The position numbers and the translations under genes were made by a program. The notes under the pieces are model-generated. The model was not told where the DNA came from, made no database searches, and saw only the letters and a list, made by a program, of their open reading frames with translations. From assembly GCA_013288895.1 (NCBI GenBank), contig JABDAY010000007.1:1-55577 (forward strand): 55,577 nucleotides of DNA, in the 5' to 3' direction. The DNA is from Chlamydiota bacterium (lineage in GTDB: Bacteria > Chlamydiota > Chlamydiia > Chlamydiales > Rhabdochlamydiaceae). Shown here one piece after another: positions 7,582 to 18,588 of the stretch (the stretch's first letter is position 1; each line of letters opens with the position of its first letter).

Positions 7582-10500
7582 ATGGAAGAGAAAAAGATTA
7601 TTCTTAAAGGGGTCAGGGTCCACAACTTGAAGAATGTGGATTTGAAGCTTACCCCGAATCAGCTGATTGTATTTACAGGGGTTTCTGGGTCGGGAAAGTC
7701 TTCGCTGGCGTTTGATATGATTTATGTTGAGGGGCAAAGGCGCTATATCGAGTCTCTCTCTACCTACGCAAGACGCCATATGGGGGACATGCCAAAGCCC
7801 GATGCTGATCTGATTTCAGGGATATCCCCTACCATTGCCATCGAACAAAAAACCGCAGGCAAAACCCCAAGATCCACTGTGGGGACAATGACGGGAATTT
7901 ACGATTATATGCGGGTCCTCTACGCGCGTGTGGGAACTGCCCATTGCCCCGTTACTGGAGAAGAGGTAGCTCCCCGAAGTGCAGTGAGCATTCAGCATGA
8001 GATCAATCAATTGGAAAGGGGGACGAGAATCATTGTCTTAAGCCCTTTTGCAAAAGGGAAAAAAGGGGAATTTAAAGAGGATTTTGCAGAGCTGCTAAGG
8101 AAAGGGTTCACCCGGATCAGGCTCGATGGAAAAATCGTAGAGATCACAGATGAAATTCAAGTGGATAAAAGTATGGCCCACGATATCGATCTTGTGATCG
8201 ATAGGCTTGCCGTAGGTGACGAAAGGCTCGCAGAGACGATCACCCATGCGCTCGAATGGGGAAAAGGGGTGATGAGTGTCTTGAATGGAGAAAGGGAAAC
8301 GCTATACTCCACCCACGCCTTTGCAAAAAAGTCGGGAATTTCTTACGGCCCTCTTGAGCCGCATGATTTTTCTTTTAACCACCCTTTGGGGATGTGTCCT
8401 ACATGCCAAGGAATTGGAGAGACCCAAGAATTTGATTTGGATTTGGTGATTGACCCTGAAAAAAGCATTAAGGAAGACTGCTGCAAGGTAGCGAGCTCCT
8501 ATGAAACTGTGAGATATGGCAATATCTATCGAAATTTAGTTGATGTTGACAAGCCCTGGAAAAAACTCTCTGATAAAGACAAAAAAATCTTTTTGTATGG
8601 TACGGAAAAAAAGTGGACGCGGATGAAATTTGTCCATCCAAAAACCGGGGCTCGGTGGACCGAGTTTGTGCAATGGAGAGGGGTGCTCTTTGAAGCCAAG
8701 CAACGGTTCACGCAAGCTAAGAGTGAAACCTACCGCTCGAATATGAAAGAGCTGATGATCGAGTCTATTTGCCCAGACTGTCACGGAGAAAGGATACAAC
8801 CCTATCCTGCCGCTACAACAATTGCCGGAAAAAGGATTGGAGAGGTTTGCAAACTATCGATAAGTGAGTGTTCCACATTTTTTGGCAAACTTAAACTAGG
8901 GCCTATTGCTGAAGAGCTTTTAAAAGAGATCAATGAACGTTTGACGTTCTTGCTTGGCGTTGGATTGCATTATCTAGCACTGGAAAGAACTGCCCCCACC
9001 CTCTCTGGCGGAGAATCGCAGCGGGTGCGCCTCGCATCGCAAATCGGCTCTGGGCTAGTGGGCGCTACCTATGTTTTAGACGAGCCTTCTATTGGTCTTC
9101 ATCCCCGCGATAATAGGAGGCTTTTGCAAACGTTGATCAACCTAAAGGACAAAGGCAATACAGTGATCGTCGTGGAACACGACGAAGAAACAATTAGAGA
9201 AGCAGATTATGTGGTCGATGTGGGGCCCCTTGCCGGGCAAAAAGGGGGCAAAATTGTTGCGCAAGGAACCGTAGAGGATATCTTAGCATGTAAAGATTCG
9301 ATCACCGGCAAATACCTTACAGGCGTGTTAAAACTCCCTCCGTCTAAAAAACGAAAGAGCGCAGATAGTATCACCCTTAAAAAGGCCTCCCATCACAACC
9401 TGAAAAATGTCACCGTCTCTTTTCCCCTAAATATTTTGGTTGCTGTTACTGGGGTTTCAGGCTCCGGCAAATCCTCCCTCATCTCTGATACGCTATATCC
9501 GGCCCTGGCTGGAGCTAAAGGAGGGAAGTTTGGATCTATCGAAGGGAAGGACAAGGTTGATAAAGTGATTTGCATCGATCAATCCCCTATTGGAAGAACC
9601 CCCAGGTCAAACCCTGCCACCTACATTAAACTTTTCGATGAGATCAGAGATCTATTTAGCAACCTCCCAGAGAGCAAAGCTCAAGGGTTCACGCCTGGCA
9701 GATTTAGCTTTAATGTGAAAGAGGGCTCTTGCTTAACTTGCGGCGGAATGGGAATGACGAAAATCGACATGGACTTCATGGAAGATGAATGGGTCACATG
9801 TACTGAATGCAAAGGGAAACGTTTTGATCAAAATACCCTTGCAATCACCTATAAAGAAAAAAACATCGCCGATGTTTTAGAAATGCCCGTAGGGGAAGCG
9901 TTAGAGTTCTTCTCAGCAATCCCCCAAATTAAAGTGAAGCTACAGCTACTTTTGGATGTGGGCTTAGATTACCTGCAACTCGGGCAACCCTCCCCTACCC
10001 TTTCAGGGGGAGAAGCTCAAAGGATCAAGCTTGCAAAGGAGCTTTCAAGACCCGATACCGGAAAAACCTTTTATATTCTAGATGAGCCGACAACCGGTCT
10101 TCATTTCCATGACATTAACAAACTCATAGGTGTTCTTCAATCACTTGTCGATAAAGGGAACACCGTCCTTGTGATAGAACATAACATGGATTTGATAAAG
10201 AGCGCCGATTGGATTATCGAGCTTGGCCCTGAAGGGGGAGATGAAGGGGGGAAAATCATTGCAGAGGGGCCTCTAGAAAAAATCATCAAACTCAAAACAG
10301 CTACAGGAGTTGCACTCAACCCCAAAGCCGTAAAGTATAAGGCCCCTATCACGACCCTCATTTTCCACCCCTTCATTACAGTTAATGGAGCGACTCAAAA
10401 CAATTTAAAGAATATTTCCGTTCAGATCCCCAGAGGGAAAATCACCTTATGTACCGGTCCTTCCGGCTCAGGAAAGAGCTCACTTGCTTTTGAGACCATT

Positions 10501-12927
10501 TACGCAGAAGGGCAGCGCCGGTATATCGAATCCCTTTCCCCCTATCAGCGGCAATTTGTCAAACAAATGCCCAAGCCCAAGGTGGAAAGTATTGAGGGGT
10601 TAAGCGCCTCGATTGCCATTGAACAAAAGCATCATGCAGGAAACCCCCGAAGCACGCTCGGAACAATCACAGAGATCTACGACTTTTTAAGAGTTCTCTA
10701 TGCCCTTTTAGGAACAAGCGAAGAGACTAAACTCATTAGCAAAGAATCCATCCTTGAAAAACTTCTCGAACTACCTAAAAACACGAAGATCCACGTCCTC
10801 TCTCCGATAAAAACCCTCGATGGGCTTCAAAAGAAGGGTTTTTTACGGGTCCGCCTAAATGGGCAATATTATGAGGTCGATCAGGAGATCCCCCTTGAAA
10901 AAGGGAGAAAAAATGCTCTGTTTGTCGTCATCGACAGGCTTACAATCAATGAAAATGCATCCAAGCGCCTATTTGAGGCCCTCTCACTTGCCGGAGACCT
11001 CATCACAATAGCCTTGGAAGATCAAGATCTTGTTTTTAACCTCTCCACTTCACGCGTGACACCCCATACATTCTCGTTTAATACAGAACAAGGGATGTGC
11101 CCTGATTGTCAGGGGCTCGGCGTGCAGTACGGCGCTAGCCTAGAGAGGCATAAAGAGTTTATGAAAGAAACCCCTTTGGGCCTCATGTACCTTCTCTGGA
11201 AAGAAAATACCACAAGGGAGGCTATCAAACATTTTACGAGTGTGATTAAAAACCCGAAAACTCCCCTAAAAGATTTGCCTCCTAATCAATTGCTAACCTT
11301 TCTTTATGGCAATGAAGAGTGGGTGGGGCTCAATAACGTCTTTGCAAAACTTTCCAAAGCAGGCCCCTCTTATTTTAAGGAGATCCTCGCCCCTCTTCTG
11401 GAAGAGAGCACCTGCCTCTCTTGCAAAGGGACACGCCTGAATCCCCTTGCTAGGAACATCCTCATTAAAGGCCTTTCCATTGCAGACTTTTGCGCCCTGT
11501 CTCTCGATGACGCCCTTGAGTTTATCTCAAAATTAGAGACAAGCGATCTCGTGGAAGAGATCAAACAACGACTCACTTTCTTAGCTGACTTAGGCCTGGG
11601 GTATCTTTCCCTAAATCGGGGGGCGCGCACACTTAGCGGCGGAGAGACCCAGCGCACCTATTTGGCAAAACAGCTTGGCAGCGGGCTAACCGGTTGCCTC
11701 TACGTCCTTGACGAGCCTACAATTGGCCTTCATCCCCACAACAATGCCCTCTTAAACCAAGCCCTCCAAAAACTCGTTAAACTCGGCAATACCCTCATCC
11801 TCGTTGAACACGACCCAATGACAATGGAAATCGCCGACTTCTTTTTAGACTTTGGGCTTCATGCCGGAAAAGAGGGAGGGAAAATCATAGCGCAGGGAAC
11901 CCTCGAAGAGATCAAAAAAAATCCCCTATCGATTACAGGACAATACTTAAGCGGTAAAAAGACCATCCCCCTCCCAGAAAAAAGGAGAACTCCCTCTGAA
12001 TTTATCCACATCAAAGACGCCCACCTTCATAATCTAAAACATATTTCTGTGGACTTTCCCCTCAAAGTCATGACTTGTGTCACAGGGGTTTCAGGATCGG
12101 GCAAATCCTCCCTCCTCCAGGAACTTAAAAAGCAAAAGATAGAAAAACTGGTAGTTCTTGAACAAAGTCCCATCGGTCAAACAAACAGAGCTGATGTGAG
12201 CACCTACATCGACCTACTCACCCCCCTCCGTTATTTCTTTGCATCTCTCCCTACCGCCAAAGCCAAAGGGCTCATGCCAAAAAACTTCAGCTTTAACCAC
12301 AAAAAAGGGATGTGCAGAAAATGTTGGGGTCTTGGGGTGCGCACCATCCACCTCCAATTTCTCCCCCCTGTAAAAGTCGAGTGCGATGCCTGCCACGGCT
12401 TTAGGCTAAACCCTCTTAGCTTAGAAGTCCTCCTAAATGGCAAACACCTAGGCCATGTCCTCAACATGACCGTCAAAGAGGCCACAGGATGGCTCCCCTT
12501 CATCCCAAAAGTGATGCGTATGCTAGAGACCCTTACCTCTGTGGGCCTTGACTATTTAAAACTCGGCCAAGAGGTCCAAACCCTGTCCGGCGGCGAAGCG
12601 CAGCGCCTCCGCCTTTCCAAAGAGCTCGCGAAAAGACAAATCGTTAATACCGTCTACCTCTTCGATGAGCCCACAACGGGGCTCCACTATGTCGACATCG
12701 AAAAGCTGATCCACATTTTCCAAACCTTAGTAGACAAGGGAAACACCGTGATCATCATCGAGCACAACCTCGACCTGATCATGCACGCCGACCACATCAT
12801 CGACCTCGGCCCTGGCGCCGGCGCCGCCGGCGGCCAAATCATCGCCACAGGCACCCCCGAAGAAGTGTCAATGAACAAAGAATCCTATACAGGAAAGTAT
12901 TTGAATACAGCTCTTGACACAATGTAA
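7582..12927 (+). CDS. uvrA: excinuclease ABC subunit A, tandem double-length form
   Basis: UvrA is the damage-recognition ATPase of nucleotide excision repair; it loads UvrB on distorted DNA. This protein has 1781 aa, about twice the usual ~940, because two complete UvrA units are fused. There are four Walker A loops, at about residues 32 (GVSGSGKSS), 622, 959 (GPSGSGKSS) and 1501. Four ABC signatures follow, at about 473 (LSGGESQR), 806 (LSGGEAQR), 1349 (LSGGETQR) and 1668 (LSGGEAQR). Each half also has Cys-x-x-Cys zinc pairs (CPTCQ/CPDCH, CLTCG/CTECK in the first; CPDCQ/CLSCK, CRKCW/CDACH in the second). All key residues look intact in both halves. Tandem UvrA is a known trait of Chlamydiae. 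The ribosome site is weak. Its 3' end carries the promoter and operator of higBA. Confidence 0.97.
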   Translation: MEEKKIILKGVRVHNLKNVDLKLTPNQLIVFTGVSGSGKSSLAFDMIYVEGQRRYIESLSTYARRHMGDMPKPDADLISGISPTIAIEQKTAGKTPRSTVGTMTGIYDYMRVLYARVGTAHCPVTGEEVAPRSAVSIQHEINQLERGTRIIVLSPFAKGKKGEFKEDFAELLRKGFTRIRLDGKIVEITDEIQVDKSMAHDIDLVIDRLAVGDERLAETITHALEWGKGVMSVLNGERETLYSTHAFAKKSGISYGPLEPHDFSFNHPLGMCPTCQGIGETQEFDLDLVIDPEKSIKEDCCKVASSYETVRYGNIYRNLVDVDKPWKKLSDKDKKIFLYGTEKKWTRMKFVHPKTGARWTEFVQWRGVLFEAKQRFTQAKSETYRSNMKELMIESICPDCHGERIQPYPAATTIAGKRIGEVCKLSISECSTFFGKLKLGPIAEELLKEINERLTFLLGVGLHYLALERTAPTLSGGESQRVRLASQIGSGLVGATYVLDEPSIGLHPRDNRRLLQTLINLKDKGNTVIVVEHDEETIREADYVVDVGPLAGQKGGKIVAQGTVEDILACKDSITGKYLTGVLKLPPSKKRKSADSITLKKASHHNLKNVTVSFPLNILVAVTGVSGSGKSSLISDTLYPALAGAKGGKFGSIEGKDKVDKVICIDQSPIGRTPRSNPATYIKLFDEIRDLFSNLPESKAQGFTPGRFSFNVKEGSCLTCGGMGMTKIDMDFMEDEWVTCTECKGKRFDQNTLAITYKEKNIADVLEMPVGEALEFFSAIPQIKVKLQLLLDVGLDYLQLGQPSPTLSGGEAQRIKLAKELSRPDTGKTFYILDEPTTGLHFHDINKLIGVLQSLVDKGNTVLVIEHNMDLIKSADWIIELGPEGGDEGGKIIAEGPLEKIIKLKTATGVALNPKAVKYKAPITTLIFHPFITVNGATQNNLKNISVQIPRGKITLCTGPSGSGKSSLAFETIYAEGQRRYIESLSPYQRQFVKQMPKPKVESIEGLSASIAIEQKHHAGNPRSTLGTITEIYDFLRVLYALLGTSEETKLISKESILEKLLELPKNTKIHVLSPIKTLDGLQKKGFLRVRLNGQYYEVDQEIPLEKGRKNALFVVIDRLTINENASKRLFEALSLAGDLITIALEDQDLVFNLSTSRVTPHTFSFNTEQGMCPDCQGLGVQYGASLERHKEFMKETPLGLMYLLWKENTTREAIKHFTSVIKNPKTPLKDLPPNQLLTFLYGNEEWVGLNNVFAKLSKAGPSYFKEILAPLLEESTCLSCKGTRLNPLARNILIKGLSIADFCALSLDDALEFISKLETSDLVEEIKQRLTFLADLGLGYLSLNRGARTLSGGETQRTYLAKQLGSGLTGCLYVLDEPTIGLHPHNNALLNQALQKLVKLGNTLILVEHDPMTMEIADFFLDFGLHAGKEGGKIIAQGTLEEIKKNPLSITGQYLSGKKTIPLPEKRRTPSEFIHIKDAHLHNLKHISVDFPLKVMTCVTGVSGSGKSSLLQELKKQKIEKLVVLEQSPIGQTNRADVSTYIDLLTPLRYFFASLPTAKAKGLMPKNFSFNHKKGMCRKCWGLGVRTIHLQFLPPVKVECDACHGFRLNPLSLEVLLNGKHLGHVLNMTVKEATGWLPFIPKVMRMLETLTSVGLDYLKLGQEVQTLSGGEAQRLRLSKELAKRQIVNTVYLFDEPTTGLHYVDIEKLIHIFQTLVDKGNTVIIIEHNLDLIMHADHIIDLGPGAGAAGGQIIATGTPEEVSMNKESYTGKYLNTALDTM

Positions 12928-12943
12928 CCTATTTGGTTACAAT
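12914..12943 (+). promoter_or_regulatory. promoter and palindromic operator of higBA
   Basis: TTGACA (12914-12919) and TACAAT (12938-12943) are 18 bases apart, a near-consensus housekeeping promoter. A perfect dyad TGTAACC-TATTT-GGTTACA (12923-12941) fills the spacer and overlaps the -10 box. HigA antitoxins typically repress their own operon by binding such a palindrome. The sequence elements are seen; their binding by HigA is inferred. The promoter lies in the last codons of uvrA, and transcription would start about 13 bases before the toxin start codon. Confidence 0.75.
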
Positions 12944-12962
12944 AAGAACAAATGAGAGCTGC

Positions 12963-13244
12963 GTGCCAATTAAGACGTTTAAGCATAAAAACTTAAGGAA
13001 ATTTTTTGAAACTGGAAGCAAAGCTGGCATCCAGCCTGCCCATGCAAAGAGAATTAAGCTTATTTTGGATCTGCTTAACGCTGCAATGGAAGCTAAAGAC
13101 ATGAATTTTCCAGGTTCAGATTTTCATCCGCTAAAGGGTGTTCTGAAAGGTTTTTATTCGGTTCATGTGAATGGTAATTGGACAATCATTTTTCGCTTTG
13201 AAAATGGTAAAGCTAACGATGTGGATTTAATAGACTATCACTAA
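12963..13244 (+). CDS. higB: HigB-type toxin (RelE superfamily mRNA interferase)
   Basis: A 93-aa protein of the plasmid-maintenance killer / HigB family, which cleaves mRNA on the ribosome when free of its antitoxin. Family features are the opening IKTFKHKNLRKFFETG, the helix HAKRIKLILDLLNAA, the conserved FHPLKG, and the final strands NWTIIFRFENGKANDVDLIDYH. The GTG at 12963 is chosen because GAGAG lies at the right distance and because HigB proteins begin just before IKxFKHK. An in-frame TTG at 12933 would place the start inside the operator. The toxin gene comes first, as is usual for higBA, and the antitoxin follows 15 bases later. The symbol is by family, not by proof of activity. Confidence 0.88.
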   Translation: MPIKTFKHKNLRKFFETGSKAGIQPAHAKRIKLILDLLNAAMEAKDMNFPGSDFHPLKGVLKGFYSVHVNGNWTIIFRFENGKANDVDLIDYH

Positions 13245-13259
13245 AAAGGGGTGTAATTT

Positions 13260-13598
13260 ATGGTTAAAAAAAGAAAGCCTGCTCACCCAGGGGAAATTCT
13301 TGATGAGCTTTACATTAAGCCTCTCCAGCTGAATTTACAGAAACTTGCTGATAGGCTGGGTATTGCCCGGAATACTTTATTTAAAATCAGAGCTGGTGAG
13401 GCGAGCGTGACTCCTTCTATTGCCCTTTCTCTAGCTGAAGCGTTCGACACTACTCCACAGCTTTGGCTCAATTTGCAGCAAACATACGATTTATGGATTG
13501 AAGAACCTGAACACGTCCATGTGCAACCCATTATTAAAAACGGAGAGTTCCTTCAAATTAAGCAAAATCAGGGAATTACAAGAGCTGCTATTGTTTGA
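13260..13598 (+). CDS. higA: HigA-type antitoxin (XRE helix-turn-helix)
   Basis: A 112-aa protein of the HigA addiction-module antidote family. It neutralises the toxin and represses the operon. The N-terminus PAHPGEILDELYIKPL is characteristic of the family. The helix-turn-helix LNLQKLADRLGIARNTLFKI, followed by VTPSIALSLAEAFDTTPQLWLNLQ, is an XRE-type DNA-binding domain. AAGGGG ahead of the ATG supports the start, and the gene is 15 bases downstream of the toxin. It ends 7 bases from the convergent 1470-aa gene. The palindrome at 12923-12941 is the obvious candidate binding site. Confidence 0.9.
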   Translation: MVKKRKPAHPGEILDELYIKPLQLNLQKLADRLGIARNTLFKIRAGEASVTPSIALSLAEAFDTTPQLWLNLQQTYDLWIEEPEHVHVQPIIKNGEFLQIKQNQGITRAAIV

Positions 13599-13605
13599 GA
13601 ACTTT

Positions 13606-16600
13606 TTACCATCTTTTGATAAAGTCGAGGAATGAATCCATTTCGGAGATCATTTTTCTGAGGTTGATGGGCACTGTTTGGTTAAGGAGCATTGGGTCTT
13701 CTGGCCGGGCAGCTAAAGCCTCTTGAAAATTTTTAAGAACCGTTTCGTGGAGGGTCTTAAATGGAGTAATCGTCTCATCGATTTGTTTCTTTGTTTCATC
13801 GGGAATTATTGCATCCACGGTACCCAAGCGAAGGAATTCGAAAAGCTCATGCATAAACTGAGCGATACAGGGAAGGACTTCTTCATAGCGCTGCCAATTA
13901 AAATCGATGCTCTGCCCAGAAGGCGTTTCTGCCGCAGATGATGTAGATTCTCTTTTTTGGGCAGATACTTTCTCATTTATTTCTTCCAAAAGATCCTGAA
14001 TTCTATCAGAAGCTGCATGCTCGTCCTCAGTAATTCGGGAGGAAGTTTGTTGGAGTTTTATAAGAGCCTTTATCGCTTCCACAAGACTAATAGGTATATT
14101 AAGACCATCAGTTTTTCTGAACATGAGATCTGCGGCCTCAACCAATTTACAACCTCTAGCTTCCCACTGTGTATTGTAGGGATCGAGTCCAATATAGAAA
14201 AGGTCTTGGGGGGCTAGGAAATCGTAGATCATCCTCATATCAGGAAAGAGCCATTTTCCAAAAATTGCTTTTGGATCAGAAACGGCCATCCACCGTCCAT
14301 CAAGAGATCTCTCTTGAAGTTCAAGAGTATTTTTAATCGGGTTTTGTACCCAATATCCATGCATATCCTTTTCCCAATTCAGATCAAAGGCCGGAGCACT
14401 AGCATTATACCAAGTTTTAGGAAGGCAAGACAATTCATTTACTAAAGCGACTATTAAAAGTGATTGTTGCTCTGGAGTCAGATTTTTTTTCATTTTATCA
14501 ATGACTGGGAGGTCTACTAATTGTTTAACGGTCTTTGGCATTTGTAAAGCAAGTTCTACCACCGCATCTTGGTATTCTTGAGAGTTTTTTTGTTCCTCTG
14601 TCAAATGGCAGGCCATTTCAATCCTCTCTCTAAGATGATCTCTCCAGTGGGGCACAAGCTCGTATGTTTCGTAAGCCATCAAGGTTTCGATAGTTTCTCC
14701 AATATGATGATCTTGATCATCAGCAAAATAATTCACCACTTTTCCACTTGCCCCTTGCAGATAATATTCTTCAGAAAATAAGCCAATAAGGGCAAGACGC
14801 ACCTCATGAATAGGCTTTGGAGCGAGCTCATGTTTCCATCGATACTTTGTTCCCTCGATCTGATTCAATTTTTGTAAAAGCCTCTCCTGCTCTTCCGTAG
14901 ATAAAATAATAGAAGGCATGGGTGGCAAAGGGGGAGTTTCTGGATAAAGAAATAGGTTTAAACCATGTGAGGGACGCTCAAGAGGAATTTTAAGGGTTCT
15001 TCCATGCATTTGAGCTTTTTGCTTAATGGCCAAAGGAAGGTTGTCCAGTAGTTGTTTATAAGTTTCGTAGATCTCCTCTACAGATTGAAGTTCTCTGATA
15101 AAAGAACTCTGAGAAACCTTATAAGCTCTTTTCACAGTATCAGCATACGATCCCCCTGGAGGGAGTCTCCATGGTAAAAACCGATCGACCCCAGAGCGTC
15201 CTATTCCAGGTTGAATAGCCGTCTCAAAAGCTTTAATGCTCTGCCCTCTGATCAAAAATAGCCCTAATTGAGAAATAAACTGATTCCAGCCATTTGCTAC
15301 AAGCTTGGCCCGTGTGCCAGGAGAAAGCTTGTCTAAAAAGGTCTGATTCCAATCCTCTATAATAGCCGGAATATAACGTCTAAATGCCTCTTCAGAATCT
15401 AAAGGACCATACTTACGATGGTAAAGAGAATAACCCCCTGGAGTTTTTTTTATATCGGGAATATCCTCATCGTTTGCAGCGGCAATACGGGGAAGCTCGG
15501 CATTCCATACCCAACTCCAATGGGATCGTATCTCCCTTTCTACTATTTTTTGAAAAATCATCTCACATTTTCGAATTTCAGCATTAAGCTCTGGATGGGC
15601 CGTAAAAAATCGAGTGATAAGCGTTTTTTGCGCATCCTTCTCCCCCGTTTTTTTATTAACAGTCTCAATCAGTTCCCGAATCATTCCTTGATGCAAAAGA
15701 CTTTGAGTACGGTTTTGCTCGGTGAGGATCTTACCAATCACCTGAGCGTTGAGAGGATTTTCAAAATAGGAATGAAAAGCTGCGAGAGCCTTTTTAAAAG
15801 CTTGAATAGCTGGATGGGTGGTATAGGCGCGTTTTAATCCTTCTTCAAGAAATCCTGTTTGCACGCCGGCATGAACTGCTTGAAGAGCGAGTAAAAAAGT
15901 GTCCATTTTCACAGAATCCGCAAGGGGACTCAAGGATGACAATGTAGCTTTAGTAAGAGCTTCAAAATCTTGTGGATCAATCTCTAAAGCAGCATATGCT
16001 GCGCGGATAGCTGGGATTTCCCAGACAGCTTTTTTGCTAATCAGAAATCTTCCATTTTCATCGATAGGGAGTGAAACTCCTTTTAGCTCATTTAAATTTA
16101 CTGATACGAGAGTTGGCGTGGGATATCTTTCGTTAAGACTTGCATAAAAAATACTAAAAAGAAGGTGTAAATAGAGGATAGAATCATTGTTGATCATGCT
16201 GATGATAACCGCTGATGCAGCGCACGTGCCTACTGCCCCCTGTCGTACCGGTGTCAAAAATGCTGTTAATACAGCAGCCGCATTTTCAGATTTTCCATTT
16301 GAGTAACTAAAGAAAACATCGCGGAGCTGAGGTGCTTTTAAGAGATGCTCCAATTGAGATAGGATATGTTTTAAGACTGTATGGTGCGCGGGAAAAGCCG
16401 CAAATTTAGATTTAAGCCTTTCAAGTAATTGAGGAATTAGGGGAAAATTGATAAGTCCCCTACCTGTGATCAAAAGCTGCGCAATTCCACTGGCCACATA
16501 CTGCCCAAGCAGCGGAGAAACAGGGCCTTGAGGCCAAGCTTCTAGAAGGAGGATCTGCTCATCAATACCAGAGAGGAATTCTTCAATGCGCTGGGGGTCT

Positions 16601-18018
16601 GGCTGAGAGACATTATGATAATAAACCACTAGGGTTTCTATATCAGCAGCAGATGGATGGGGAGGAAGAAAATGTTCTAAGTGAGAACCTATTTTTAGCC
16701 ACTCCTTGCAAAGCTCTAAACAATCTGCCTTGAAAAGGGTTAGCAAAGGGGATTCCTCACCAGATAATAGGGCCGACATAATGGGAATCACTAAATCCCC
16801 ATAGCGCTTGTTATACAGCATCTGAGCACATTTGTAACCTAGATCCACCTCATCCATCGTCCTTGTCGAATCAAGCATCCAAATATATAAAGGTTCATTG
16901 CTGGTTGTGACCTCAAATCGGCGTAGCATCTCGATCGGGCGAACGCTGCGAGAGCCTCCTCTAATAGCAAGTGCCACAACAGGATGGCCTATCCCCCCTT
17001 CTTTGAAGCAATAAGAGAGGTACGAAACTTCACGCATATCAGCCAAGATTAAATAGTCACAGAGGCTTATCATATCTGAAGGATTTAATTTTACTAATTC
17101 CTTCGCAGGAAATCCCTTATTACCGCAGAGCTGCCCTGCTTCATATAGGGAGGTGGCATTGATCATTTTAAGGCATAAATCAGGATTCACCTCATAGATA
17201 CTAACTAGAGATGAGACGAGGAATGAAAAAACTTTTTCCTTCGTCTTAAAAAATTTCTCAAGCTTGGGAAGATCTAGCAATACTTGATAAGCCCCCGATT
17301 CAGGAAAGAACAAGGCGACATCATAAGGCTCTTTCATCCCTTCCAAAATGGACAAAATTCTTGGATCAAAAATCTGTTTTATACGCTCTTTTGGCAATGA
17401 TAACGCGCATAAAATTTTCCAGTTCGAATTATCTAATAATGCAGCAAGCCGGTGAAAATCTTCAGGATTATATAATTGCAAAAAGGCAAAAAAGCCTTCT
17501 GAATTCAAGACTTCTTCCCATTTCCATGTATATTCAGCACATATCAATCTTGTTATTGGAAGAAATTGTACAGCCCTTGGAGAGGTGAGGAGCAAGTTTT
17601 TTACTTTTTCTGGAATTTTTAAGGTCTCCATTTTCCGTTTGTAAAGCGTTAATTCTGCTTGTTGAACGGCTTTTGTAGCAGACTGAATTCCTTGGGAGGT
17701 CGATGTTAATCCATGAAGCCTTTTGCTAAGAGAATTCAGTTTCACTATAATACGTCTTTTTTCATCTTTTCTCTTTGGAGAACATCCCGATAGAGAATTT
17801 TCGAGCCGGGCAACCTCTTTTTTAAGAGATCGAATTTCCCCTTTTTGAAATGCCTTGGAACCAAAGCCTTCAACTTTTATTCGAAGTTCTTGCGTGACTT
17901 TGGAAAGAGAATCACTGGAATAATAAGAATTATTTGAACGCTCTTGAAGTTCCCGTGTTCTTTGTTGAACATTTTCCGTTTTTTCTCTAATATCATCTAT
18001 TTCATTAACAAACGACAT
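13606..18018 (-). CDS. very large hypothetical protein (1470 aa)
   Basis: No family recognised. The first ~130 residues are a strong coiled coil (IDDIREKTENVQQRTRELQE, then KGEIRSLKKEVARLENSL). A long Leu-rich helical region follows (~140-570) that reads like a helical repeat. At residue 599 a Cys lies in the sequence QGAVGTCAASAV, at the head of a hydrophobic helix. This resembles the QGxCGxC active-site start of papain-like peptidases, but the second Cys/Trp pattern is absent and I cannot place a catalytic His with confidence (HGYW near residue 1270 is one possibility). There is no signal peptide or membrane segment. Size, coiled coil and lack of known domains fit a lineage-specific, possibly secreted protein. 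It is transcribed toward higA. Confidence 0.8.
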   Translation of the reverse strand: MSFVNEIDDIREKTENVQQRTRELQERSNNSYYSSDSLSKVTQELRIKVEGFGSKAFQKGEIRSLKKEVARLENSLSGCSPKRKDEKRRIIVKLNSLSKRLHGLTSTSQGIQSATKAVQQAELTLYKRKMETLKIPEKVKNLLLTSPRAVQFLPITRLICAEYTWKWEEVLNSEGFFAFLQLYNPEDFHRLAALLDNSNWKILCALSLPKERIKQIFDPRILSILEGMKEPYDVALFFPESGAYQVLLDLPKLEKFFKTKEKVFSFLVSSLVSIYEVNPDLCLKMINATSLYEAGQLCGNKGFPAKELVKLNPSDMISLCDYLILADMREVSYLSYCFKEGGIGHPVVALAIRGGSRSVRPIEMLRRFEVTTSNEPLYIWMLDSTRTMDEVDLGYKCAQMLYNKRYGDLVIPIMSALLSGEESPLLTLFKADCLELCKEWLKIGSHLEHFLPPHPSAADIETLVVYYHNVSQPDPQRIEEFLSGIDEQILLLEAWPQGPVSPLLGQYVASGIAQLLITGRGLINFPLIPQLLERLKSKFAAFPAHHTVLKHILSQLEHLLKAPQLRDVFFSYSNGKSENAAAVLTAFLTPVRQGAVGTCAASAVIISMINNDSILYLHLLFSIFYASLNERYPTPTLVSVNLNELKGVSLPIDENGRFLISKKAVWEIPAIRAAYAALEIDPQDFEALTKATLSSLSPLADSVKMDTFLLALQAVHAGVQTGFLEEGLKRAYTTHPAIQAFKKALAAFHSYFENPLNAQVIGKILTEQNRTQSLLHQGMIRELIETVNKKTGEKDAQKTLITRFFTAHPELNAEIRKCEMIFQKIVEREIRSHWSWVWNAELPRIAAANDEDIPDIKKTPGGYSLYHRKYGPLDSEEAFRRYIPAIIEDWNQTFLDKLSPGTRAKLVANGWNQFISQLGLFLIRGQSIKAFETAIQPGIGRSGVDRFLPWRLPPGGSYADTVKRAYKVSQSSFIRELQSVEEIYETYKQLLDNLPLAIKQKAQMHGRTLKIPLERPSHGLNLFLYPETPPLPPMPSIILSTEEQERLLQKLNQIEGTKYRWKHELAPKPIHEVRLALIGLFSEEYYLQGASGKVVNYFADDQDHHIGETIETLMAYETYELVPHWRDHLRERIEMACHLTEEQKNSQEYQDAVVELALQMPKTVKQLVDLPVIDKMKKNLTPEQQSLLIVALVNELSCLPKTWYNASAPAFDLNWEKDMHGYWVQNPIKNTLELQERSLDGRWMAVSDPKAIFGKWLFPDMRMIYDFLAPQDLFYIGLDPYNTQWEARGCKLVEAADLMFRKTDGLNIPISLVEAIKALIKLQQTSSRITEDEHAASDRIQDLLEEINEKVSAQKRESTSSAAETPSGQSIDFNWQRYEEVLPCIAQFMHELFEFLRLGTVDAIIPDETKKQIDETITPFKTLHETVLKNFQEALAARPEDPMLLNQTVPINLRKMISEMDSFLDFIKRW

Positions 18019-18184
18019 AAATCTTCTTTTTGCTAGTTAAGTTCTTATTCTAACAAAAACAATAATATAATGAAATATTAAAAATTATTCTGCTATATTG
18101 AGGCACGCCACAGAAAAATTTCTATACAGAAAAATATTTAAACCTGGTATAAATGGACGCTATAGACCAAAGGAAGGGAAATAC

Positions 18185-18586
18185 ATGATTTCAAGAAAAC
18201 GAGCAAAAGCGATCACCACAGCACTGTTTCTAGTGGGCCTAGCCATTCTATCTTATACCCAAGAGTGGTGGCCCGGCATCATGCTAGCCATAGGTATCCC
18301 CCTAGCCTTAAGGCATTTGCTTCTAGGCAAATATTACGATATGTGTGTGAGCCTCTTTGTTTTCGTCGGAGTGTTTTTAACCATCGAGTTTCAAATTTCC
18401 TGGGAAATCCTCCTCCCCGTCATATTCACGGTAGGAGCCATTTATATTCTTTGTAGAGACTGGGTAGAGAGCGACGATGAAGCTATAGACACAGCAGAAC
18501 TAAAAACCCCTAAAACGCAAACCAAAGCCCCAAAAGCCAAAGCCGCCCCCAAAAAGAAGAAAAAGAAACGCACCAAAGCCGCTTAA
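18185..18586 (+). CDS. small membrane protein with Lys-rich C-terminal tail
   Basis: A 133-aa protein. The ATG at 18185 follows AAGGAAGGGAA and is preferred to the upstream frame. There are three or four membrane segments: about 9-23 (ITTALFLVGLAILSY), 29-45, 54-70 (MCVSLFVFVGVFLTIEF) and 72-92. The remaining ~40 residues are cytosolic and very basic (KAPKAKAAPKKKKKKRTKAA), similar in composition to histone H1-like tails. No family was recognised. A Lys/Pro/Ala tail could touch nucleic acid or acidic phospholipid (inference). It ends 2 bases from the convergent gene at 18589. The 166-base gap upstream holds the starts of both divergent genes and A/T-rich sequence, with a short direct repeat CAGAAAAAT. 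Confidence 0.75.
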   Translation: MISRKRAKAITTALFLVGLAILSYTQEWWPGIMLAIGIPLALRHLLLGKYYDMCVSLFVFVGVFLTIEFQISWEILLPVIFTVGAIYILCRDWVESDDEAIDTAELKTPKTQTKAPKAKAAPKKKKKKRTKAA

Positions 18587-18588
18587 AA

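Noticed and set aside
7416..7607. Short frames through hairpin copy 1
   Set aside because: They are Arg-Ala and Gly-His runs produced by the repeat, with no start signal.
9393..9575. Minus-strand open frames inside uvrA and other large genes
   Set aside because: They are shadows of strong coding frames, lack start signals and have no recognisable protein pattern.
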